Assembly (NCBI GenBank): GCA_021793055.1
Contig: JAJYTL010000253.1
Coordinates: forward strand, 1 to 5,157
From: Pseudomonadota bacterium
Lineage (GTDB): Bacteria; Pseudomonadota; Alphaproteobacteria; Ferrovibrionales; Ferrovibrionaceae
Length of the DNA stretch: 5,157 nucleotides
Direction: 5' to 3'
In this document: one piece after another, positions 1-5,157 of the stretch
Position numbering within the stretch: position 1 is the first letter of the stretch
Layout: every line of letters begins with the position of its first letter
The notes under the pieces: generated by a model
What the model saw: only the letters and a program-made list of their open reading frames with translations
What the model was told of the DNA's origin: nothing
Database searches by the model: none
Position numbers and translations under genes: made by a program

Positions 1-1
1 C

Positions 2-1267
2 GCCGTTATCGGCCTCGGATATGTCGGTCTTCCCATCGCCGTCGCCTTCGGGCGGGCCGGAACCCCGGTCGTCGCCTACGACCTCAACCCAAACCGCATC
101 GCCGACCTCAAGGCCGGCCGCGACCGCACCGGCGAGGTGGCGGCGGCGGAGGTCGGCCAGCCGGGGCTGTTCTATACCGACGACGCCGAGGCGCTGAAGC
201 CAGCTGATTTCTTCATCGTCGCGGTGCCGACGCCCGTTGACCGCGCGAACCGGCCGGACCTCGGGGCGCTTCTCGGCGCCTCGCGCACGGTGGGCGAGGC
301 GCTGAAGCCCGGCGACATCGTGGTCTACGAATCGACGGTCTATCCGGGCGCGACGGAGGAGGACTGCGTGCCGGTCCTGGAGGCGGTCTCCGGGCTCAAG
401 GCGGGACGCGACTTCACCGTCGGCTATTCGCCGGAGCGGATCAACCCGGGCGACCGGGAGCACCGCTTCGAGACCATCACCAAGGTGGTCTCGGGGCAGG
501 ACGAGAAGACGCTGGAGATCGTCGCCGCGGTCTATGGCGCGGTGGTCAAGGCCGGCGTCCACAAGGCGCCGAACATCAAGACGGCGGAGGCCGCGAAGGT
601 GATCGAGAACGCGCAGCGCGACCTCAACATCGCCTTCGTCAACGAGCTGTCGCTGATCTTCCGCCGGCTCGGCATCGATACCCAAGACGTGCTCGCGGCG
701 GCGGCGACGAAGTGGAACTTCCTCGGCTTCAAGCCGGGCCTGGTCGGCGGCCACTGCATCGGCGTCGATCCCTATTACCTGACCCACAAGGCGCAGCAGG
801 CGGGCTATCATCCGGATGTGATCCTGGCCGGGCGGCGGGTCAACGATGGCATGGGCGCCTATGTCGCCGCGGAGACGGTGCGGCTTCTGCTGGCGGACGG
901 CGGCGGGCGCGCGCCGCTGGTCACGGTTCTCGGCGTCACCTTCAAGGAGGACGTGCCGGACGTGCGCAACAGCAAGGTCGCGGACATCGTCGCGGAACTC
1001 GGCCGTTTCGGGGTCGCCGTGCAGGTCGCGGACCCGACTGCGGATGCGGGCGAGGTTAAGAAGGCGTACGGTCTGACCCTGGTCGCGCCTGAGGCCTTGA
1101 AGCCGGCGGACGCGATCGTCCTCGCCGTCGCCCATGCCGCCTATCGCGAGGCCGGCTGGCCGCTCGTCCGCGCCCTCCTGAAGCCCGGCAAAGGCGTCGT
1201 CCTCGACCTCAAGGCCGTCCTCGACCGCGGCCAAAAGCCCAATGACATCACCCTCTGGAGGCTTTAG
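2..1267 (+). CDS. tviB: UDP-N-acetylglucosamine 6-dehydrogenase (TviB/WbpA type), 5' truncated by the window edge
   Basis: This cytoplasmic NAD-dependent enzyme would oxidise C6 of a UDP-N-acetylhexosamine to the uronic acid, a precursor for capsule, Vi-like or O-antigen polysaccharide. The reading frame is open from base 2, giving 421 visible residues; family members are about 425, so only a few N-terminal residues are missing. Numbering visible residues, the Rossmann motif GLGYVGLP is at 4-11 and the acidic residue closing the second strand (VVAYD) is D27. The central helix carries ENAQRDLNIAFVNEL. The catalytic cysteine lies in GGHCIGVDPYY (C252, codon 755-757). The C-terminal UDP-binding domain has TFKEDVPDVRNSKV. 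A GTG at 137 is internal because the Rossmann fold lies before it. The WbpA/TviB/CapL group fits better than UDP-glucose dehydrogenase because of the QRDLN and GGHCIGVDPYY context; exact substrate is inferred. No other polysaccharide gene is visible, and the gene is followed at once by paired hairpins. Confidence 0.95.
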   Translation, partial: AVIGLGYVGLPIAVAFGRAGTPVVAYDLNPNRIADLKAGRDRTGEVAAAEVGQPGLFYTDDAEALKPADFFIVAVPTPVDRANRPDLGALLGASRTVGEALKPGDIVVYESTVYPGATEEDCVPVLEAVSGLKAGRDFTVGYSPERINPGDREHRFETITKVVSGQDEKTLEIVAAVYGAVVKAGVHKAPNIKTAEAAKVIENAQRDLNIAFVNELSLIFRRLGIDTQDVLAAAATKWNFLGFKPGLVGGHCIGVDPYYLTHKAQQAGYHPDVILAGRRVNDGMGAYVAAETVRLLLADGGGRAPLVTVLGVTFKEDVPDVRNSKVADIVAELGRFGVAVQVADPTADAGEVKKAYGLTLVAPEALKPADAIVLAVAHAAYREAGWPLVRALLKPGKGVVLDLKAVLDRGQKPNDITLWRL

Positions 1268-1273
1268 AGCACA

Positions 1274-1304
1274 ATGATTTTAGGTTGGATCGGCCTAGAA
1301 TCAT
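1274..1304. repeat. Inverted repeat (11-bp stem) just after the dehydrogenase stop
   Basis: Arms 1274-1284 and 1294-1304 are complementary over 11 bp with a single G-T wobble, around a 9-base loop (TTGGATCGG). The hairpin begins 7 bases after the tviB stop codon. No T-tract follows on either strand, so it is not a canonical intrinsic terminator. It could protect the mRNA 3' end or be part of a dispersed palindromic intergenic repeat. Its TTTAGGTTGGATC core resembles intergenic palindromes I recall from alphaproteobacterial genomes; that resemblance is from memory and is not shown by this window. Confidence 0.65.
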
Positions 1305-1317
1305 AATCCGCTTCCGT

Positions 1318-1338
1318 CCCGTTTAGCCGGAAAACGGG
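1318..1338. repeat. Second inverted repeat (perfect 7-bp stem)
   Basis: CCCGTTT at 1318-1324 pairs perfectly with AAACGGG at 1332-1338 around a 7-base loop (AGCCGGA). It lies 13 bases after the preceding inverted repeat. Neither side has a convincing T-tract, so intrinsic termination is uncertain. Together the two hairpins fill most of the first 70 bases after tviB and may form one bipartite element or a 3'-end structure for the dehydrogenase transcript. Confidence 0.55.
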
Positions 1339-1411
1339 CAAGAGCGTCTTAGCTTAACGAGAGGGGAAGGTGTGCTGGCTGCGCGGAAGCCGTTCTTGCG
1401 GCGCCAGTCCC

Positions 1412-1440
1412 AAAACCCGCAACCACTAAGGGGCTGCGGG
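1412..1440 (-). terminator. Intrinsic terminator of the small exported-protein gene
   Basis: Read on the minus strand, CCCGCAGCC pairs with GGTTGCGGG (9 bp including one G-U) around a 7-base loop, and the stem is followed directly by TTTT (plus-strand AAAA at 1412-1415). It begins about 30 bases after the stop codon of the minus-strand gene ending at 1470. The orientation, GC-rich stem and T-run suit Rho-independent termination of that gene, although the T-run is short. It also supports the view that this gene is transcribed. Confidence 0.72.
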
Positions 1441-1469
1441 CCGAGCCGCTCCCGAACGCTAAAGAAAGC

Positions 1470-1757
1470 CTACGGAGTGGTCGAGGTTGACGTCGAAGTC
1501 GACGCGTTGTTGCTCCCCGAAACGGCGATCCCAATTCCGATGGCAGCACCACCAGCCGGAGCACCACCAGCCAAGGCGCCGATCCCAAGGCCCCCGGACC
1601 CAGCGCCCGCACCGGCAGCACCACCTGAGCCAGCCGAACTCGATCCCGACGTACCCGCCGCCGCCGCAGGCGCGACATAGCTGTGTACCGGAGTTAGGGC
1701 AAGCGCCGCAACGAGCGCAACCGACGATACCGGGACAAGAATCTTTCTGTTAAGCAT
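1470..1757 (-). CDS. Small Gly/Ala/Ser/Thr-rich exported protein of unknown function (95 aa)
   Basis: I do not recognise this gene. The ATG at 1757 begins MLNRKILVPVSSVALVAALA, a typical signal peptide with a basic n-region and a hydrophobic core; cleavage is plausible after VHS (26) or within PAAAA (30-34). The start is chosen because GGGAGG lies 6 bases upstream; an in-frame ATG at 1802 would add 15 polar residues ahead of the signal and lacks this site. The mature part, about 60-70 residues, has no cysteine and almost no charge. It contains a Gly/Ala/Ser stretch (35-59), three tandem pentapeptides GALAG-GAPAG-GAAIG (60-74), the alternating segment IGIGIAVSG (73-81) and a Ser-Thr tail STSTSTSTTP (86-95). 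The gene stands alone, convergent to tviB and divergent from the ydcF-like gene, with its own terminator. Composition suggests a periplasmic, surface or membrane-inserting peptide; function is unknown. Confidence 0.75.
   Translation of the reverse strand: MLNRKILVPVSSVALVAALALTPVHSYVAPAAAAGTSGSSSAGSGGAAGAGAGSGGLGIGALAGGAPAGGAAIGIGIAVSGSNNASTSTSTSTTP
1536..1580 (-). repeat. Three tandem 15-bp units inside the small exported-protein gene
   Basis: On the minus strand three consecutive 15-base units encode GALAG, GAPAG and GAAIG (residues 60-74). The first two share most bases (GGCGCCTTGGCTGGT and GGTGCTCCGGCTGGT); the third begins GGTGCTGCC and diverges at its end. Each unit is a GxxxG motif, so the protein has glycines at 60, 64, 65, 69, 70 and 74. 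The array probably arose by duplication and could vary in copy number between strains. Confidence 0.7.
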
Positions 1758-1763
1758 ATCGGG

Positions 1764-1769
1764 CCTCCC
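1764..1769 (-). promoter_or_regulatory. Shine-Dalgarno site fixing the small-gene start
   Basis: Minus-strand GGGAGG is separated by 6 bases (CCCGAT) from the ATG at 1757. It matches the 16S anti-SD closely and selects this start over the in-frame ATG at 1802. Confidence 0.8.
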
Positions 1770-1825
1770 ATTGGCGGCACATGGATGTTGTTTTGGCACC
1801 AAGAAATAGAAAGAAAATCAAGAGG

Positions 1826-1855
1826 GTTATTCACGGGCGCGTGCACAACTGTCTA
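1826..1855 (-). promoter_or_regulatory. Candidate sigma-70-type promoter for the small exported-protein gene
   Basis: On the minus strand TAGACA (plus 1850-1855, 5 of 6 matches to TTGACA) is followed after 18 bases by AATAAC (plus 1826-1831, 4 of 6 to TATAAT). This would give a 5' leader of roughly 60 bases. It is weak evidence based only on consensus matching. Confidence 0.3.
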
Positions 1856-1942
1856 AAGCGCGTTTATGGCCGCGCGGCGCGAAATGCGTCCGTCAAACCC
1901 GCGAGACTTCCGCTTTTTCCCTATCCGAAGCAGGGGGCAAAA

Positions 1943-1971
1943 TTGATCGTGAGGCGCGGCAAGTACATTAT
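1943..1971 (+). promoter_or_regulatory. Candidate promoter for the envelope gene cluster
   Basis: TTGATC (1943-1948) and CATTAT (1966-1971) are each 4 of 6 matches to the -35 and -10 consensus, with a 17-base spacer. They lie in the AT-rich part of the divergent intergenic region, about 50 bases before the ATG at 2022. This would drive the ydcF-like gene and perhaps the genes after it. No operator is recognised. Confidence 0.33.
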
Positions 1972-2021
1972 CATATTCAATGTGTTACTAACCATATCTC
2001 GAATTATTCGGGAACCAGAAC

Positions 2022-2831
2022 ATGGTGTTTTTTCTGTCCAAGGCGCTCTGGTGCCTCGCCGAACCAGGAAATTTTATCGTCTTGGCGCTTACGCTCGGCG
2101 TCATCCTGGCTTGGACGAGGTGGCGAAAGCTCGGCCGCCAGCTGGTCGTCGGGGCGGCGGTGGCGCTTTTTCTAATCGCGATCTTGCCGGTCGCGGATTG
2201 GGTCGGCGGACCCTTGGAGAGCCGCTTTCCACCACCCGCAGCGCCGCCCCACGTCGCCGGGATCATCGTCCTTGGCGGTTACATCAATCCCTGGATATCC
2301 GCCACGCGCCATACGGCGGCCTTGACCGGCGCGGCGCAGCGTTTGATTGAAGCTGCGATCTTGGCGCGACGCTATCCAGACGCCAAGGTTCTGGTGAGTG
2401 GAGGAACGCCGATCCTGTTTCCCGATGTTTTTTCGGCGCCACCCGCGAGCGAGGCTGAGATCAGCGAGCGGATTCTGGCGCAACTCGGTGTCAGACCGGA
2501 TCGCATTCTGCTTGAAACCAAGTCCCGCACTACGTACGACAACGCCCTCTTCAGCAAGGCCCGAGCACATCCCCGGCCTGGACAAACCTGGATTCTGGTC
2601 ACCTCGGCCTGGCATATGCCGCGTGCGGTCGGCGTGTTCCGGTGCGTCGGTTGGCCGGTGCTGCCCTGGCCGGTGGACTATCGAAGCGCAGGAACGGCCT
2701 TTCCACTGCGCGGCTTCGACCTCGGCGGCCATCTGCGGAACCTGGACCTCTTTACCCACGAATGGATCGGGCCGATCACCTATCGATTGATGGGCCGAAC
2801 GAGCGCTTTATTTCCCGCGCCGCAGGGGTAG
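2022..2831 (+). CDS. DUF218 / YdcF-ElyC-like inner-membrane envelope protein (269 aa)
   Basis: Two hydrophobic segments at about residues 16-31 and 39-58 anchor the protein in the inner membrane; the DUF218 domain follows from about 78 to 215. Family signatures are visible: VAGIIVLGG (78-86), VLVSGG (123-128), LLETKSRTTYDNA (163-175) and the TSAWHMPRA block (194-202). Length and topology match E. coli ElyC (about 259 aa), which is linked to peptidoglycan and undecaprenyl-lipid metabolism; YdcF and SanA are other relatives. The biochemical activity of the family is not well defined, so I infer only an envelope role. The ATG at 2022 has a poor ribosome-binding site (GGGA about 9 bases upstream), but no better start precedes the first TM segment. 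It is the first of several co-directional envelope genes, with 31 bases to the next. Confidence 0.93.
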   Translation: MVFFLSKALWCLAEPGNFIVLALTLGVILAWTRWRKLGRQLVVGAAVALFLIAILPVADWVGGPLESRFPPPAAPPHVAGIIVLGGYINPWISATRHTAALTGAAQRLIEAAILARRYPDAKVLVSGGTPILFPDVFSAPPASEAEISERILAQLGVRPDRILLETKSRTTYDNALFSKARAHPRPGQTWILVTSAWHMPRAVGVFRCVGWPVLPWPVDYRSAGTAFPLRGFDLGGHLRNLDLFTHEWIGPITYRLMGRTSALFPAPQG

Positions 2832-2851
2832 ATTCGGCGTCTGGCGATTCG

Positions 2852-2857
2852 AAAGGA
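2852..2857 (+). promoter_or_regulatory. Shine-Dalgarno site supporting the GTG start of the transglycosylase
   Basis: AAAGGA lies 5 bases before the GTG at 2863. It supports this non-ATG start, which also places a complete signal peptide at the N-terminus. Confidence 0.7.
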
Positions 2858-2862
2858 AACGC

Positions 2863-3876
2863 GTGTCTCGATCGGCTGGTTTGACGGGCGGCTTGGCGGC
2901 TCGTGTGGCAATCATCGCAGTGGCGCTGCTTGGCTTGGTTTTCGCGTCCTGCCCTGCCCACGCTGCCGAGCCATTCACCGCCTGGCTCGCCGGGCTCCGC
3001 GCGGAGGCGCTGCGCGCCGGCATTAGCCCAGCCGCGGTCAAGATGGGGCTCGACCATGCGCATCTCGTGCCCGAGGTGATGGCGCGGGACCGTCATCAGC
3101 CGGAAATGACCCTGAGCTTTGGGCGCTACCGCGCGCTCCTGGTCTCGCCGGTGCGAGTCGCCGAAGGGCAGCGGTGGCTCGCTGCCGAGCGTTCGGTTCT
3201 CGCGCGCGTGTCGCACCGCTACGGAGTGCCGCCGGCGCTGATTGTCGCGCTGTGGGGGATCGAGAGCGACTACGGCGCGCGAACCGGCAGCTTTGCGGTG
3301 GTCCCGGCGCTGGTGACGCTGGCCTACGAGGGACACGGCGCGCGCGCGCGCTATTTCCGCGGCCAAGTGCTCTACGCGCTCCGCATTATCGCCCGTGAAG
3401 GTGTGCCGCCGGTGACGCTGCGCGGCTCGTGGGCCGGCGCCATGGGGCAGAATCAGTTTATGCCCTCGACCTATTGGGACTATGCGGTCCATTTCGCCGG
3501 CGCAGGCTTGCCCAATATCTGGACCTCCAAGGCCGATGTCTTTGCGTCGGCCGCCAACTATCTGTCGCAGGTCGGCTGGCGACGAGGGGCTGGATGGGGC
3601 GTGCCGGTTCGCCTCTCGCGGCCGGTGGATCCCGCTCAAGTCGGCGACGACGTGAACCGGCCGCTCAGCGCGTGGCGCCGCATCGGCGTGCGTCCGCTGG
3701 CGGGGCATCGCTTTCCGTCGTGGCTCGAACGGCGCGCGGCGCTGGTTCTGCCGCAAGGCGCCAAAGGTCCCGCATTTCTCGTCGGCCCGAATTTCCGCGC
3801 CTTGATGAATTGGAATCGTTCGGTGTTCTTCGGCATTTCGGCAGGGCTTCTTGCTGATCGAATCGGCCGACGTTAG
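2863..3876 (+). CDS. MltB-family lytic murein transglycosylase (337 aa)
   Basis: This enzyme would cleave the MurNAc-GlcNAc bond of peptidoglycan in the periplasm to form 1,6-anhydro ends. The GTG start has an AAAGGA site 5 bases upstream. Residues 1-35 form a signal peptide with likely signal peptidase I cleavage at AHA-AE (34/35). The SLT_2 domain spans about 36-333. The predicted catalytic glutamate is E134 in ALWGIESDYG (129-138). Other family blocks are GSWAGAMGQNQFMPSTYWDYA (188-208), SAANYLSQVGW (229-239) and the closing NRSVFFGISAGLLADR (318-333). The protein ends just after that block, so the C-terminal peptidoglycan-binding domain found in many relatives of about 400 residues is absent. 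The segment HFAGAGLPNIW (210-220) lacks the acidic residues common at this place. It sits 31 bases after the ydcF-like gene and 54 before rlpA, probably in one operon. Confidence 0.95.
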   Translation: MSRSAGLTGGLAARVAIIAVALLGLVFASCPAHAAEPFTAWLAGLRAEALRAGISPAAVKMGLDHAHLVPEVMARDRHQPEMTLSFGRYRALLVSPVRVAEGQRWLAAERSVLARVSHRYGVPPALIVALWGIESDYGARTGSFAVVPALVTLAYEGHGARARYFRGQVLYALRIIAREGVPPVTLRGSWAGAMGQNQFMPSTYWDYAVHFAGAGLPNIWTSKADVFASAANYLSQVGWRRGAGWGVPVRLSRPVDPAQVGDDVNRPLSAWRRIGVRPLAGHRFPSWLERRAALVLPQGAKGPAFLVGPNFRALMNWNRSVFFGISAGLLADRIGRR

Positions 3877-3930
3877 ACTCACGATTCGTATACCTAGAAA
3901 CGAACGGATTCCGGGGGGGCTAGCGGAAGC

Positions 3931-4944
3931 ATGTCGCATACACGCCGAGTTGGTGCCTGGGGCATCGTCGGCCTTGCGCTTGCCCTCGCGGGCTGCGCGG
4001 GACAACCGGCGGCACCCATATCTCATGGCCCCTATCCTTCGGCCAAGGGTTACATTCTCGGGCGCCCCTACGAAGTGGGCGGCGTCTGGTACTATCCCCA
4101 CCTCTCGCCGCATTACAGCAAGACTGGCATCGCTTCCTGGTACGGCGTTCCGTTCAATGGCCGGTTGACCTCGGATGGCGAGATCTATGACGAAAACGCT
4201 TTGACCGCGGCAAGTCCGACCCTGCCATTGCCGAGTTACGTGCGGGTGACCGATTTGCAGAACGGTCGGTCCGTCGTGCTGCGGGTGAACGACCGCGGAC
4301 CGTTCGTGAACGGCCGCATCCTCGACGTTACGCGGCGTGCGGCGCAGCTCCTCGGTTTCGAGGAGGCCGGCACCGCAGAGGTCCGAGTGCAGGCGGTGCC
4401 GGGACCGGACGGTAGCCCGATTCCGGGTACCGCTGGCAGCCTGGTCGCGGCGCGCCAGAGCCCGCCGTCGGCCGCCGTGGCCTCCGCCGCCCCAGTCGCG
4501 CAATCTTCCGCCGTTACCGCTGCGCCCTTACCGCCGGCGGCGGCGCGCGCGGCGCGGCCTCGGCAGATGGCGGCACTCGCCCCGGCGCCGGTTCGCGCGG
4601 CCGATCCGCCCCCGGCCGCGGCTTCCGCGTCGCCGCCGGCTGGATATCTCGGCGGCCACTGGATCGCGCCCAACGCCGATCTTGCGGCAACCTTCCGCCA
4701 GGAGCCGGTCCAGGCGACGCATATTTTCATCCAAGCAGGCGCTTTCACGAACTATGGCAACGCCAGCGAGCTGCGCCGGCGCCTGTCTCGCATCGGTACG
4801 GTCCAGGTGACCGAGGTCACCGTCCACGGTACGCGCTTTTACCGCGTTCGCCTCGGCCCCATCCGGACGGTCGATCGCGCGGATCAGATACTGCAGAAGC
4901 TGATCGGGATCGGCCAGACGAACGCCCGTATCGTCGTCGATTGA
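3931..4944 (+). CDS. rlpA: RlpA-type septal lytic transglycosylase lipoprotein with SPOR domain (337 aa)
   Basis: RlpA is an outer-membrane-associated lipoprotein that, in Pseudomonas aeruginosa, cleaves glycan strands lacking stem peptides at the septum. A lipobox LALAGC puts the lipidated cysteine at C22. The N-terminal signature YILGRPYEVGGVWYYPH (41-57) is followed by the double-psi beta-barrel domain, about 65-150: ASWYG (68-72), FNGRLTSDGEIYDE (75-88), LTAASPTLPLPSYVRVTDL and VVLRVNDRGPF (115-125). A Pro/Ala-rich linker of about 100 residues (155-260) leads to a C-terminal SPOR domain (262-337; IFIQAGAFTNYGNA, YRVRLGPI). The usual TAAH histidine is serine here (S95, AGT), while the acidic positions E84 and D121 are kept. 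The ATG at 3931 gives a complete lipoprotein signal, but its ribosome-binding site is poor: a GGGGGGG run 11 bases away and CGGA only 3 bases away. The neighbours suggest a septal peptidoglycan role. Confidence 0.95.
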   Translation: MSHTRRVGAWGIVGLALALAGCAGQPAAPISHGPYPSAKGYILGRPYEVGGVWYYPHLSPHYSKTGIASWYGVPFNGRLTSDGEIYDENALTAASPTLPLPSYVRVTDLQNGRSVVLRVNDRGPFVNGRILDVTRRAAQLLGFEEAGTAEVRVQAVPGPDGSPIPGTAGSLVAARQSPPSAAVASAAPVAQSSAVTAAPLPPAAARAARPRQMAALAPAPVRAADPPPAAASASPPAGYLGGHWIAPNADLAATFRQEPVQATHIFIQAGAFTNYGNASELRRRLSRIGTVQVTEVTVHGTRFYRVRLGPIRTVDRADQILQKLIGIGQTNARIVVD

Positions 4945-5034
4945 GACAGCACGGCATTGCCGCAGAGTCGGTTTAGTCGCATTGTCGACACGATCGGAGA
5001 ATAAAGCTGCCGGACATCCCAAGCTTTGGTCTTC

Positions 5035-5040
5035 GGAGGA
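5035..5040 (+). promoter_or_regulatory. Shine-Dalgarno site of the last gene
   Basis: GGAGGA lies 8 bases before the ATG at 5049, a strong match that confirms a real gene start near the right edge. The 104-base gap from the rlpA stop shows no clear terminator or promoter; the only palindromes are short (CGGCATTGCCG at 4952-4962). Confidence 0.8.
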
Positions 5041-5048
5041 GTTCCGTC

Positions 5049-5157
5049 ATGCGCCGTCTTGTCTTGCTTTCCTGCCTGCCGCTGTTGTTCGCATGGGCCG
5101 GGAACGCGAACGCAGCGCCGACGCCGGTAGCGGTCGCTGCGGCGCCTGCCAGCGACG
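5049..5157 (+). CDS. Start of an exported protein, probably a DacA-type D-Ala-D-Ala carboxypeptidase (3' truncated)
   Basis: Only the first 36 codons are present. They encode MRRLVLLSCLPLLFAWAGNA followed by NAAPTPVAVAAAPASD: a classic signal peptide with two arginines, a hydrophobic core and likely cleavage near NANA-AP (residues 22-23). The GGAGGA site 8 bases upstream makes the start secure. No catalytic motif is reached, so the product cannot be read from sequence. I infer a low-molecular-weight penicillin-binding protein (DacA/DacC-like) because such a gene often follows rlpA in Alphaproteobacteria. Any other secreted envelope protein remains possible. Confidence 0.8.
   Translation, partial: MRRLVLLSCLPLLFAWAGNANAAPTPVAVAAAPASD

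Noticed and set aside
137..139. GTG as the start of the dehydrogenase
   Set aside because: The same frame is open back to base 2 and encodes the NAD-binding GLGYVGLP motif, so the true start is left of the window.
1372..1680. Plus-strand open frame of 102 codons (GTG start) with an SD-like AGAGGGG just upstream
   Set aside because: Its Pro/Ala-rich product is the mirror of the Gly-rich protein on the other strand. The minus strand has the signal peptide, the better ribosome-binding site and the terminator, while this frame has no recognisable domain. The SD-like run leaves some doubt.
1800..1802. Upstream in-frame ATG for the small minus-strand gene
   Set aside because: It would put 15 polar residues before the signal peptide and lacks a good ribosome-binding site, whereas the ATG at 1757 has GGGAGG 6 bases upstream.
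1781..2350. Plus-strand open frame of 189 codons running into the DUF218 gene
   Set aside because: More than half overlaps the DUF218 gene in another frame, the product is basic and low in pattern, and the part before 2022 shows no start signal or domain.
2938..2952. Possible lipobox (VFASC) in the transglycosylase signal peptide
   Set aside because: Phenylalanine at -3 is a poor lipobox residue and a good signal peptidase I site (AHA-AE) follows directly, so a soluble periplasmic form is more likely. Lipidation is not excluded.
3877..3930. Promoter before rlpA (TATACC at 3889-3894)
   Set aside because: No acceptable -35 element lies 16-18 bases upstream; cotranscription with the transglycosylase gene is simpler.
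2776..4503. Long minus-strand open frame of 575 codons opposite the transglycosylase and rlpA genes
   Set aside because: It is antisense to two well-supported genes, is arginine-rich with no recognisable domain, and is explained by the lack of stop codons in GC-rich DNA.
1..5157. CRISPR array, tRNA, rRNA, insertion sequence or prophage genes
   Set aside because: I saw no regularly spaced repeats, tRNA-like cloverleaf, transposase motif or terminal inverted repeats with target duplications.

Overview
The window reads as chromosomal DNA from a GC-rich Gram-negative bacterium, most likely an alphaproteobacterium. The reasons are the strong G/C bias at third codon positions, the cell-envelope gene content, and the order lytic transglycosylase - RlpA - (probable) D-Ala-D-Ala carboxypeptidase, which I recall as common in Alphaproteobacteria. 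Genus cannot be assigned from sequence alone.

Layout. (a) Positions 2-1267, plus strand: a nearly complete nucleotide-sugar dehydrogenase of the TviB/WbpA type, cut at its N-terminus by the window edge. (b) Positions 1268-1469: a convergent intergenic region with two strong inverted repeats just after the dehydrogenase and a good intrinsic terminator serving the minus strand. (c) Positions 1470-1757, minus strand: a 95-residue Gly/Ala/Ser/Thr-rich exported protein of unknown function. Its start is fixed by a GGGAGG ribosome-binding site and it ends just before its own terminator. (d) Positions 1758-2021: a divergent, comparatively AT-rich intergenic region with weak candidate promoters in both directions. 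(e) Positions 2022-4944, plus strand: three co-directional envelope genes, namely a two-TM DUF218 (YdcF/ElyC-like) protein, an MltB-family lytic transglycosylase and the lipoprotein RlpA with DPBB and SPOR domains. (f) From 5049, plus strand: the first 36 codons of a further exported protein, by position probably a DacA-type penicillin-binding protein.

How they work together. The plus-strand genes from 2022 onward form a likely peptidoglycan-processing cluster. MltB-type enzymes cleave glycan strands, RlpA acts on denuded septal glycans through its SPOR targeting domain, and a DD-carboxypeptidase would trim stem peptides. ElyC-like DUF218 proteins are linked to envelope biogenesis. The TviB-like enzyme supplies UDP-sugar uronates for surface polysaccharide and appears to be the 3' end of a separate unit.

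Most of the window is ordinary. The least explained parts are the small Gly-rich exported protein with three tandem pentapeptide units, the paired hairpins after the dehydrogenase, and an RlpA lacking the histidine normally found in its TAAH motif.
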